Assembly: GCA_030621255.1 (NCBI GenBank)
Contig: JAUXHZ010000096.1
Location: forward strand, 1 to 5,460
DNA length: 5,460 bases
Source: Candidatus Latescibacterota bacterium
Lineage (GTDB): Bacteria; Krumholzibacteriota; Krumholzibacteriia; Krumholzibacteriales; WJIX01
Direction of reading: 5' to 3'
A program made the position numbers and the translations under genes. Below, in pieces: positions 1-5,460 of this stretch (within the stretch, counting starts at the first letter, position 1; every line of letters begins with the position of its first letter). The notes beneath the pieces are model-generated. The model was not told where the DNA came from and made no database searches. It saw only the letters and a list, made by a program, of their open reading frames with translations.

Positions 1-991
1 GGTCCGAATTCCGTATCCTTTCCCTCATTCTGTTGACTTCGGTCAAATCCTGGAAGAGAGCTATCGCACCCTTTTTCTCATCATTTTCATCTCTAAGAAG
101 TGAAATATTTATTCCTATAGGCAGTTCGCTTCCATCTCTTCTGGAAAGTTTTATCTCATCCCTGTTTCGCTGAACCCCCGTTTCCATAACAAGCAAGAGT
201 TCGTCGAGAAGAGAATTCATATCCGGAACTATTTCTTCAAACAATTTACCTTCAACGCTGCCGGTCTTTTTTATTTCCAGTATTTTCCGGGCTGAGGGAT
301 TAATTGAAACAATACGGCCGTCCAGATCGACTACAACAAGTCCGCTGCTCATGTTATTAACAATGGAATCATTATTCAATTGTATCCTCTTTATCTCCTT
401 TTCCCTGTCAGCTAGTTCTTTTCCGCTCCTCTTAACTCTTTTTGAAAAATATCCGCTGATCAAACCGGAGGAAACAAAAACGCCCAAATGGATATATCCT
501 CTAAGTAATGAATCAAAAAGATTCTGACGTGTGAAAATAAGCGCGCCTTCGGGAGACCGGACTTGACCGCTGATTTCAAGAAGGCTGTAGATAATATACG
601 CGGATGCCGCTATTAGTGATGTAATCAACCCTCCTGAAACCTGGAAATACAACCCGCCCACAAAAATTGGAACTATATAGAGTATTGAAAAGATCGAACC
701 CGAGCCTCCGCTGTAATGGACAATAAGGGTCAGGACGGCAAGATCGATACCTATAAGAAGAATTATCATATGAGCAAATGGAGCCCCGTTCCTGTAAGCA
801 AGATAGGCGGAGCCCGTCCCAAGATATATTACACCGAGAAGGCTGTATAGAGCGACAGCAGATAGTTCCCTGCTCTGGAACTGAAGAGCAATAATGGCAG
901 CTCCCACTAGAAGGGTCGCCACAACCAGCCGAATAAAAGCAAGTTTTCTTATCTTTTCGTCATCCCGGTTAGCACGCGGCATGAGATTCAT
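1..991 (-). CDS. pilS: PilS-type sensor histidine kinase, N-terminal part (cut by window edge)
   Basis: This is the membrane sensor of the PilS/PilR two-component system, which in known cases tunes pilin transcription through the sigma-54 activator PilR. The frame is open from the left edge to an ATG at 991 (330 codons visible). That start has a GGAAGG ribosome site at 997-1002, 5 nt upstream; another ATG at residue 4 is less well placed. About six hydrophobic segments lie near residues 18-36, 44-65, 72-92, 98-117, 119-138 and 165-184. They include the PilS-like stretch SGGSGSIFSILYIVPIF (94-110). A PAS domain follows at about 205-317 (NNMSSGLVVVDLDGRIVSIN), ending in LFQDLTEVNRMRERI, the usual run-in to the HisKA domain. 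The phospho-accepting histidine and the ATPase domain would lie beyond base 1. It begins 23 nt after pilC. The family call is confident; the PilS assignment rests on membrane topology, PAS sequence and operon position. Confidence 0.88.
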   Translation of the reverse strand, partial: MNLMPRANRDDEKIRKLAFIRLVVATLLVGAAIIALQFQSRELSAVALYSLLGVIYLGTGSAYLAYRNGAPFAHMIILLIGIDLAVLTLIVHYSGGSGSIFSILYIVPIFVGGLYFQVSGGLITSLIAASAYIIYSLLEISGQVRSPEGALIFTRQNLFDSLLRGYIHLGVFVSSGLISGYFSKRVKRSGKELADREKEIKRIQLNNDSIVNNMSSGLVVVDLDGRIVSINPSARKILEIKKTGSVEGKLFEEIVPDMNSLLDELLLVMETGVQRNRDEIKLSRRDGSELPIGINISLLRDENDEKKGAIALFQDLTEVNRMRERIRNSD

Positions 992-1014
992 AATTTCCTT
1001 CCATACTAAAACTT

Positions 1015-2223
1015 TTACCCGGAAACAACGGAAATCAATTTGAACATCGGTAAATACATGGAAATTAACATCCCTCCCACAATAACTCCCATTACAACAA
1101 TCATAATCGGCTCTATAGCTGCGGTGAGAGCGTCAACCGCTGAATCCACTTCGTCATCATAAAAGTCCGCGATCTTTTCAAGCATTTCGTCCAGGGCGCC
1201 TGTCTGTTCACCTACACCGATCATTTGAACAACCATGGGAGGAAAAACTCCACTCCTCTTGAGGGGAGCGGCAATAGTATCGCCCTTGACAATGCTATCT
1301 CTCGTCTCAATAATGGCACCTTCTATTACTTTGTTTCCGGATGTCTTTGCCGTTATTTCGAGGCCGTCAATAATTGGCACCCCGCTGGCGGTAAGAGTTC
1401 CGAGAGTCCTGGTAAACATAGCAACAGCGCCTTTCCTTATTACATTTCCAAGAATCGGAAGTTTGAGCAAAAAACGGTCAATTCTGCGTTTCCCTTTATC
1501 TGTGCTGTTATATTTCTTAAAACCGAAGAATCCTCCAATTCCCACTCCCAGAAGCAAATACCAATTAGCCCTCAGAAAATCGCTCAACCCCATCACAATT
1601 CTGGTTGGAAGAGGCAGTGTGCCGCCGAAATCAGTAAACATCTTTGCAAAAGTCGGGATAACAAACATGAGCATAAAGATCGTCGCTCCACCGGCGACAA
1701 CCATAACTATTGTCGGATAAGTTAAAGCCCCTTTGATTTTACGCCGCAGGGTATCCTGTTTCTCGAGAAAGACCGCGAGTCTGTTAAGGATAATATCCAG
1801 GATTCCCCCGGATTCACCCGCGTCTATCATATTCACAAAGAGCTCGCTGAAGCATTTGTGTTTACCCAAGGCTTCAGACAATGTGGACCCCCCTTCAACA
1901 TCTTCCATAACTTCGATTGTGATCTCTTTGAAATTCTCATTTTCCAACTGACTCGATAAAATATCCAGACATTGGACAAGGGGCAGGCCGGCGTTAATCA
2001 TTGTAGCGAACTGACGCGTAAAAACCCCAAGATCTTTAATGCTGATCCTTTTTTTGAATCCTAAATTAATGTTCAAATCTTTAGACTTCTGACGAACCTG
2101 AGTAAGGATAATCTTCTTCTTCCGAAGATGATTCATAAGTTTTACCTTATTATCAGCTTCATACTCTCCAGAAACATTCTCGCCAGCCGGTGTTCTTCCC
2201 TTCCAAACGAATGTAGTAGCCAT
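1015..2223 (-). CDS. pilC: Type IV pilus inner-membrane platform protein PilC (GspF/T2SSF family)
   Basis: PilC is the inner-membrane platform on which the PilB and PilT ATPases act to assemble or disassemble the pilus. The 402-residue length is normal for the family. Two homologous T2SSF domains are visible, at about 68-190 and 270-392. Each opens with an FTR motif (FTRQFATMINAGLPL at 68-82; FTRTLGTLTASGVPI at 270-284) and carries a glycine-rich motif (MIDAGESGGILDIIL at 132-146; MIGVGEQTGALDEML at 334-348). Likely membrane segments are about 168-190, 221-236 and 370-392. The N-terminal MATTFVWKGRTPAGENVSGE is the usual start of the family. The ATG at 2223 has a strong AAGGAGAGG site at 2230-2238. 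It lies 22 nt after pilT and 23 nt before pilS. Nothing is missing or broken. Confidence 0.96.
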   Translation of the reverse strand: MATTFVWKGRTPAGENVSGEYEADNKVKLMNHLRKKKIILTQVRQKSKDLNINLGFKKRISIKDLGVFTRQFATMINAGLPLVQCLDILSSQLENENFKEITIEVMEDVEGGSTLSEALGKHKCFSELFVNMIDAGESGGILDIILNRLAVFLEKQDTLRRKIKGALTYPTIVMVVAGGATIFMLMFVIPTFAKMFTDFGGTLPLPTRIVMGLSDFLRANWYLLLGVGIGGFFGFKKYNSTDKGKRRIDRFLLKLPILGNVIRKGAVAMFTRTLGTLTASGVPIIDGLEITAKTSGNKVIEGAIIETRDSIVKGDTIAAPLKRSGVFPPMVVQMIGVGEQTGALDEMLEKIADFYDDEVDSAVDALTAAIEPIMIVVMGVIVGGMLISMYLPMFKLISVVSG

Positions 2224-2245
2224 TTAAAACCTCTCCTTGCATAGA

Positions 2246-3337
2246 TTACTTTTTCAACTGGTATCTTTGACCTACATGCTTTTCCCCAAACATTTGTTCC
2301 AGTTCAATCGTATCTGAGCTCCTCATCATAGCTTCATTTCTGGCTATCTTCCGCTCCGTAACAGCCCTGTAAAGAGCCTGATTCATCGTCTGCATTCCAT
2401 GTTTCTGCCCCGCCTGCATCAACCCGTATATTTGATGAATCTTATCATCCCTGATTATCGCGCTGATAGCGGGAGTACAAACCATAACTTCAGCCACAAG
2501 CACTCTTCCCCTTCCGGACACATGAGGAACAAGCTGCTGGGTAACAACACCATCTAAAACAAACGCGAGCTGCGCCCTGATCTGGGACTGCTGAGCCGCC
2601 GGGAAATTGTCAACTATTCTATTTATTGACTCAAAAGTGGAATTCGTATGAAGGGTCGCGAAAGCAAGATGCCCGGTTTCAGCTATTGTGAGCGCCGCCT
2701 GCATAGTTTCCCGGTCTCTCATCTCTCCTATAAGTATTATATCCGGATCCTGCCGGAGAACATGCTTAAGCGCCATCGCAAATGTCTCCGTATCAGCTTT
2801 TACTTCTCTCTGATTAACGATACATTTCTTGTGCTTATGTATATATTCAATCGGATCTTCAATTGTAATAACATGCGCATAGCGTTCAGAGTTAATTTTG
2901 TCTATTATACTCGCCAGAGTAGTGGATTTCCCGCTTCCGGTAGGTCCTGTAATAAGAACAAGCCCCTTTCTTTTTTCGGAAAAGTCCTTTACTATGGGAG
3001 GAAGGCCGAGAGCTTTAAAATCAAGTATTTCAAAGGGTATCTTCCTTATAGCAACACTAGTCACTCCGCGCTGTTGATATACATTGGCTCTGAAACGCGA
3101 GAGCCCCTGAATGCCGAAGGAAAAATCGAGCTCCTTTTCATTTTCATATCTTTTTTGTTGGTCTTCGGTTAAAACACTGTAGGCAATCTGCTTGGATATA
3201 TCAGGAGTTACAACATCCTCTGAAGATCGTGTTATCTCACCGTCAATCCTGAAAACCGGCGCCGCCCCTGCTGTAATATGCAAGTCGCTCGCTTTCTTGT
3301 CGATCATTTCCTGAAGTAGTGATCTGAGATTTAACAT
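2246..3337 (-). CDS. pilT: Type IV pilus retraction ATPase PilT
   Basis: PilT is the cytoplasmic hexameric ATPase that depolymerises the pilus and powers twitching. I start it at the ATG at 3337 (363 residues) because MLNLRSLLQEMIDKKASDLHI matches the usual family N-terminus and leaves a 23-nt gap after pilB. An in-frame TTG at 3364 would add nine residues and overlap the pilB stop as TTGA, but its AAGGA is immediately adjacent, which is too close. The ATG has only a modest AGGGA-like site. Motifs in 363-residue numbering: Walker A GPTGSGKST 131-139, Asp box around IEDP 159-162, Walker B DIILIGEMRD 199-208, His box GHLAFATLHT 222-231, and AISAIIRDDKIHQI 290-303. The last corresponds to the PilT-specific AIRNLIRE element and separates it from PilB. 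There is no tetracysteine zinc site, also as in PilT. PilU is a possible alternative but fits the motif and position less well. Confidence 0.95.
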   Translation of the reverse strand: MLNLRSLLQEMIDKKASDLHITAGAAPVFRIDGEITRSSEDVVTPDISKQIAYSVLTEDQQKRYENEKELDFSFGIQGLSRFRANVYQQRGVTSVAIRKIPFEILDFKALGLPPIVKDFSEKRKGLVLITGPTGSGKSTTLASIIDKINSERYAHVITIEDPIEYIHKHKKCIVNQREVKADTETFAMALKHVLRQDPDIILIGEMRDRETMQAALTIAETGHLAFATLHTNSTFESINRIVDNFPAAQQSQIRAQLAFVLDGVVTQQLVPHVSGRGRVLVAEVMVCTPAISAIIRDDKIHQIYGLMQAGQKHGMQTMNQALYRAVTERKIARNEAMMRSSDTIELEQMFGEKHVGQRYQLKK

Positions 3338-3360
3338 GTCATCCCTGCTTTCAAAAACCG

Positions 3361-5040
3361 TCAATCCTTGCTGGTTTCCTTTAGAACTTCTTCTACGGAG
3401 GTAATTCCCTGTTTTATTTTATCAATACCGTCACCCCTCAATGTAACCATACCTTCTTTCATAGACTGCTGCTTGATCTCCTCTGTTGAACACCGGTCTA
3501 AAATCATTTCCCGTATATTGCTCGATACCAACATCACTTCGTATAACCCGGCTCTACCTTTATAACCTGTATCGTTACACCTCGGACATCCAGTCTTCTC
3601 ATAAATTTCAAAGGGGGTTTCTTCTTCCAATCCGAGCTCTCTCAGCATTTCCGGATGAATTTCTGTTTTCTTTTTGCATTCATTGCATAAACGACGAACA
3701 AGCCGCTGAGCTAAAATCAAGTTTGTAGAACTGGCTACCAGAAAGGGCTCAATCCCCATATCCATCATTCTGTTAATTGTACTTGGCGCGTCGTTTGTAT
3801 GCAGAGTGCTAAGAACAAGATGCCCTGTAAGCGCGGCTTTTACCGCTATTGAGCCGGTTTCCAGATCCCTGATCTCACCAACCATCACAATATTGGGATC
3901 CTGCCGAAGAAAGGCCTTTAGAGCCGCCGCGAAGGTAAGCCCGATCTCTTCATGAACATTTACCTGATTTATTCCCTCCAGGTTATATTCCACTGGGTCT
4001 TCGGCGGTCATAATATTATGTTCCGGTAAATTTATCATGCTGAGCGCTGAATAAAGTGTCGTTGTTTTACCACTTCCCGTCGGACCGGTTACTAAAACCA
4101 TTCCATAGGGCGATTTTACTTCCTTTATAAATTTCTCATAGGCTGTCGGATGAAATCCAAGTTTGGTTAAATCGACTTCCAGATTACTCTTGTCCAGAAT
4201 CCTCATTACAACTTTTTCGCCGAAAATTGTCGGGAGCGTACTCACACGAAGATCTATCTTTTTAGAACCTATTCTAATCTTGATACGTCCATCCTGAGGT
4301 ATTCTTTTCTCCGCGATATCGAGTTCAGCCATAATTTTCAGCCTGGATGTAATAGCGCCCTTCATCTTGTAAGGGGGAGACATCATTTCGTGAAGTACAC
4401 CGTCGATTCTAAATCTAACCCTTAGTGTTTTTTCGAAGGGTTCGATATGGATATCACTTGCGTCTCTGTTAACAGCATCGGCAATCAGGGAATTAACCAA
4501 TTTAACAACAGGAGCATTCTCATTCTGAGCTTCAGCAAGCCCGAGATCCTCTTCTTCATCCTCAACAATTTCAAAATCCTCTTCCATGTCGCGCATCACT
4601 TCAGCAAGTGAATCAGCAGAATCATAGAAGCGGTCAATAGCTTTTTTAATCGAACTCTCGGTTGCTACTACAGGGTGAACCTCAAGCCCCGTAATAAATT
4701 TTATATCGTCTATAGCGAAAATATTATCAGGATTGGACATGGCGACAGTTAAAACTCTACCCTCACGCTTGACCGGGACCACCTGAAACTTGGTTGCGAC
4801 CTCGGCTGGAATTAATTCCACGGAGTGTGCATCAGCCTCGACATCTTCGAGATCAATCGCTTCCACCTGATATACCTGTGAAAGAAATTCAGACAACATT
4901 TTTTCCGACAGGGCGCCGGTCTTTACAAGATTATATCCAATACTTCCACCGGACTTATCTTGTTCCTTCACGGCAAGCGCAAGCTGGTCTTGTGTTATCA
5001 GACTGGTTTCAAGCAGCTGATCTGCAATATCTTCCTTCAA
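3361..5040 (-). CDS. pilB: Type IV pilus extension ATPase PilB (GspE family)
   Basis: PilB is the cytoplasmic hexameric ATPase that drives pilus polymerisation through PilC. I place the start at the TTG at 5040 (559 residues): GGAGGAG lies at 5045-5051, and the resulting N-terminus lines up with known PilB proteins. The frame stays open to another TTG at 5133 (590 residues), but that codon has no ribosome site and no in-frame ATG exists upstream. In 559-residue numbering: MshEN-type N-domain about 1-139; an acidic linker about 152-166; Walker A GPTGSGKTT 319-327; Asp box TAEDPVEY 345-352; Walker B NIVMVGEIRD 383-392; His box TGHLVLSTLHTND 405-417; zinc-binding cysteines C452, C455, C485 and C488. 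All catalytic motifs are intact. Two N-domain motifs look degenerate for c-di-GMP binding. It is the first gene of the operon, behind a sigma-54 type promoter. Confidence 0.95.
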   Translation of the reverse strand: MKEDIADQLLETSLITQDQLALAVKEQDKSGGSIGYNLVKTGALSEKMLSEFLSQVYQVEAIDLEDVEADAHSVELIPAEVATKFQVVPVKREGRVLTVAMSNPDNIFAIDDIKFITGLEVHPVVATESSIKKAIDRFYDSADSLAEVMRDMEEDFEIVEDEEEDLGLAEAQNENAPVVKLVNSLIADAVNRDASDIHIEPFEKTLRVRFRIDGVLHEMMSPPYKMKGAITSRLKIMAELDIAEKRIPQDGRIKIRIGSKKIDLRVSTLPTIFGEKVVMRILDKSNLEVDLTKLGFHPTAYEKFIKEVKSPYGMVLVTGPTGSGKTTTLYSALSMINLPEHNIMTAEDPVEYNLEGINQVNVHEEIGLTFAAALKAFLRQDPNIVMVGEIRDLETGSIAVKAALTGHLVLSTLHTNDAPSTINRMMDMGIEPFLVASSTNLILAQRLVRRLCNECKKKTEIHPEMLRELGLEEETPFEIYEKTGCPRCNDTGYKGRAGLYEVMLVSSNIREMILDRCSTEEIKQQSMKEGMVTLRGDGIDKIKQGITSVEEVLKETSKD

Positions 5041-5044
5041 ATAA

Positions 5045-5051
5045 CTCCTCC
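5045..5051 (-). promoter_or_regulatory. Ribosome binding site that fixes the pilB start
   Basis: On the minus strand GGAGGAG precedes TTG (5040-5038), with 6 nt between GGAGG and the start codon. It is the best Shine-Dalgarno match in the window. The TTG at 5133 and the in-frame GTG at 5082 have nothing comparable. This is the main reason for the shorter pilB. Confidence 0.75.
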
Positions 5052-5070
5052 GCCCAGGTAAACCGGCAAA

Positions 5071-5113
5071 ATCATCATCCACTTTTTCATGGATGATTGT
5101 TGCAATCTCATCC
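5071..5113 (-). promoter_or_regulatory. Competing hairpins in the pilB leader
   Basis: On the minus-strand RNA three short segments occur in order: GGATGA (5113-5108), ATCATCC (5097-5091) and GGATGAT (5080-5074). The middle one can pair with the first or with the last, but not both. The upstream form can be drawn as GGAT/ATCC plus GATTG/CAATC with a 2-nt bulge and a 3-nt loop (5091-5113). The downstream form is 7 bp with a 10-nt loop (5074-5097). They lie about 20 nt upstream of the ribosome site. If translation really begins at 5133, these bases are codons and the pairing may be accidental. Confidence 0.3.
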
Positions 5114-5165
5114 GTTACATTTCTATTTGGCAAACTTTTTTATATATTTACGATTTTTTTCAAGC

Positions 5166-5180
5166 GCAAATAATATGCCA
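5166..5180 (-). promoter_or_regulatory. Sigma-54 (RpoN) type -24/-12 promoter for the pilB operon
   Basis: The minus strand reads TGGCATATTATTTGC. It matches the sigma-54 consensus TGGCAC-N5-TTGC at every conserved position except the final C of TGGCAC. The GG and GC doublets have the required spacing (12 nt from first G to G). It points into pilB, with predicted initiation near 5154. Sigma-54 promoters need an AAA+ activator; PilR, partner of the PilS encoded at the other end of the operon, is the natural candidate. Recognition is from sequence alone. Confidence 0.72.
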
Positions 5181-5185
5181 CTATT

Positions 5186-5365
5186 TTACTCATTCCCGTC
5201 TAAGCTGCGAACAACAGGCAATTCATGGTTTACCTGCTCAAATATCAACTGGTTACACCACGTTAAACTTCTTTGATCATGTTGCTTAATAAGCGATTCT
5301 TCTGCTGCGGGAAGCGAGAAAGGATTGAAATGCTGATACGGATAATTTTTCCCGTCGCAACCCAT
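5186..5365 (-). CDS. Doubtful 59-codon open frame upstream of pilB
   Basis: An ATG at 5365 opens a frame of 59 codons ending in TAA at 5186, six bases before the sigma-54 motif. The product would begin MGCDGKNYPYQHFNPFSLP and is hydrophilic, with no signal peptide or membrane segment. I recognise no family. Against it: there is no convincing ribosome site, a stop codon lies one codon before the ATG, and the frame overlaps what is probably an activator-binding region. For it: the composition is protein-like and its ATG sits at the edge of a dyad that could be its operator. It may well be chance. Confidence 0.18.
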   Translation of the reverse strand: MGCDGKNYPYQHFNPFSLPAAEESLIKQHDQRSLTWCNQLIFEQVNHELPVVRSLDGNE

Positions 5366-5405
5366 TTTTCACATGATTTCGCATTATGCGAATAGACTGA
5401 AAAAT
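5364..5405. repeat. Nested inverted repeat, candidate activator binding site
   Basis: A perfect 15-bp palindrome, TTCGCATTATGCGAA (5378-5392), is flanked by a second inverted pair, ATTTTTC (5364-5370) and GAAAAAT (5399-5405), centred on nearly the same point (5385 and 5384.5). A third, weaker shell, TCGCA (5355-5359) and TGCGA (5408-5412), lies just outside. No T-run follows the stem on either strand, so it is not a standard terminator. It lies about 200-260 bp upstream of the predicted pilB transcript start, a usual distance for a sigma-54 enhancer. The binding protein is unknown; PilR is a guess from context. Confidence 0.5.
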
Positions 5406-5460
5406 AGTGCGAACCGGAAATATGGAATATAAACTAACCAACTACCGGTATATTTTTTGC

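Larger units (their letters stand above)
5041..5154 (-). other. Probable untranslated leader of the pilB operon
   Basis: If the -24/-12 motif at 5166-5180 is used, transcription should begin about 12 nt beyond its GC, near 5154. The chosen pilB start then has a leader of about 114 nt. The first part is very A-rich on the minus strand and the second holds the paired segments at 5071-5113. An alternative is that the stretch after 5133 is coding and forms a 31-residue N-terminal extension of PilB. Confidence 0.4.
5181..5460. other. Upstream region without a well-supported gene
   Basis: No frame on either strand gives a recognisable protein here. The region holds the nested dyad near 5385, an extra TGCGAA at 5206-5211, and the doubtful 59-codon frame. 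Very short frames touch the right edge on both strands (one on the plus strand from ATG 5422), too short to judge. I see no tRNA, rRNA or insertion sequence end. Confidence 0.6.

Noticed and set aside
1235..1720. Plus-strand open frames of about 160 codons inside pilC (also 1225-1725)
   Set aside because: They lie opposite a clear PilC reading frame with intact family motifs, have no recognisable domain, and overlap each other. They are antisense shadows.
2648..3172. Plus-strand frame of 174 codons opposite pilT
   Set aside because: It is antisense to the conserved ATPase core, and its composition follows from the complementary PilT codons.
4544..4590. Acidic D/E-rich stretch in PilB as an unusual insertion
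   Set aside because: PilB proteins of this type commonly carry an acidic linker between the N-domain and the APVVKLVN segment, so it looks normal.
5134..5165. Sigma-70 like TTGAAA followed by TATATA/TATAAA on the minus strand
   Set aside because: The spacing is only about 11-13 nt instead of about 17, and the tract is simply A/T-rich.
4794..5289. Plus-strand frames 4794-5096 and 5089-5289
   Set aside because: The first is antisense to the pilB N-domain. The second crosses the leader, promoter and upstream region. Neither has a recognisable product.
5364..5405. Dyad read as an intrinsic terminator of a gene to the right
   Set aside because: The inner stem leaves almost no loop and no T-run follows on either strand.
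5384..5460. Minus-strand frame entering from the right edge and ending at 5384, possible C-terminus of an upstream gene
   Set aside because: Only about two dozen codons are visible, with no recognisable motif; it cannot be told from chance.

Overview
The window is the proximal part of a type IV pilus motor operon, read entirely on the minus strand. From right to left it carries pilB (extension ATPase), pilT (retraction ATPase), pilC (inner-membrane platform protein) and the 5' two-thirds of pilS (sensor kinase), which runs off the left edge. The order pilB-pilT-pilC-pilS is familiar from Deltaproteobacteria such as Myxococcus and Geobacter and from several less-studied Gram-negative phyla, where pilR usually comes next. 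The proteins look like that delta-type lineage, but I cannot name a genus. Base composition looks moderately AT-rich by eye.

Layout: 1-991 pilS (partial); 1015-2223 pilC; 2246-3337 pilT (a longer TTG form would begin at 3364); 3361-5040 pilB (a longer TTG form would begin at 5133); 5041-5154 probable untranslated leader with competing hairpins; 5166-5180 a sigma-54 type -24/-12 promoter pointing into pilB; 5181-5460 upstream region with a nested inverted repeat and one doubtful 59-codon frame. With the starts chosen here the three intergenic gaps are 23, 22 and 23 nt, with no terminator visible, so the four genes are probably one transcript.

How it works together: PilB and PilT are opposing hexameric ATPases that act on PilC to polymerise and depolymerise the pilus. 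PilS, by family precedent, phosphorylates PilR, an activator of sigma-54 RNA polymerase. The sigma-54 motif in front of pilB and the dyad about 200-260 bp upstream of the predicted transcript start suggest that the motor operon may itself be controlled by the PilS/PilR pair it partly encodes. That loop is inferred; pilR is not in the window.

The genes are ordinary members of known families. The less ordinary observations are in the right-hand 420 bases (promoter, dyad, leader hairpins, possible small ORF) and in the N-terminal domain of PilB, where several residues of the c-di-GMP-binding MshEN motif appear to be substituted.
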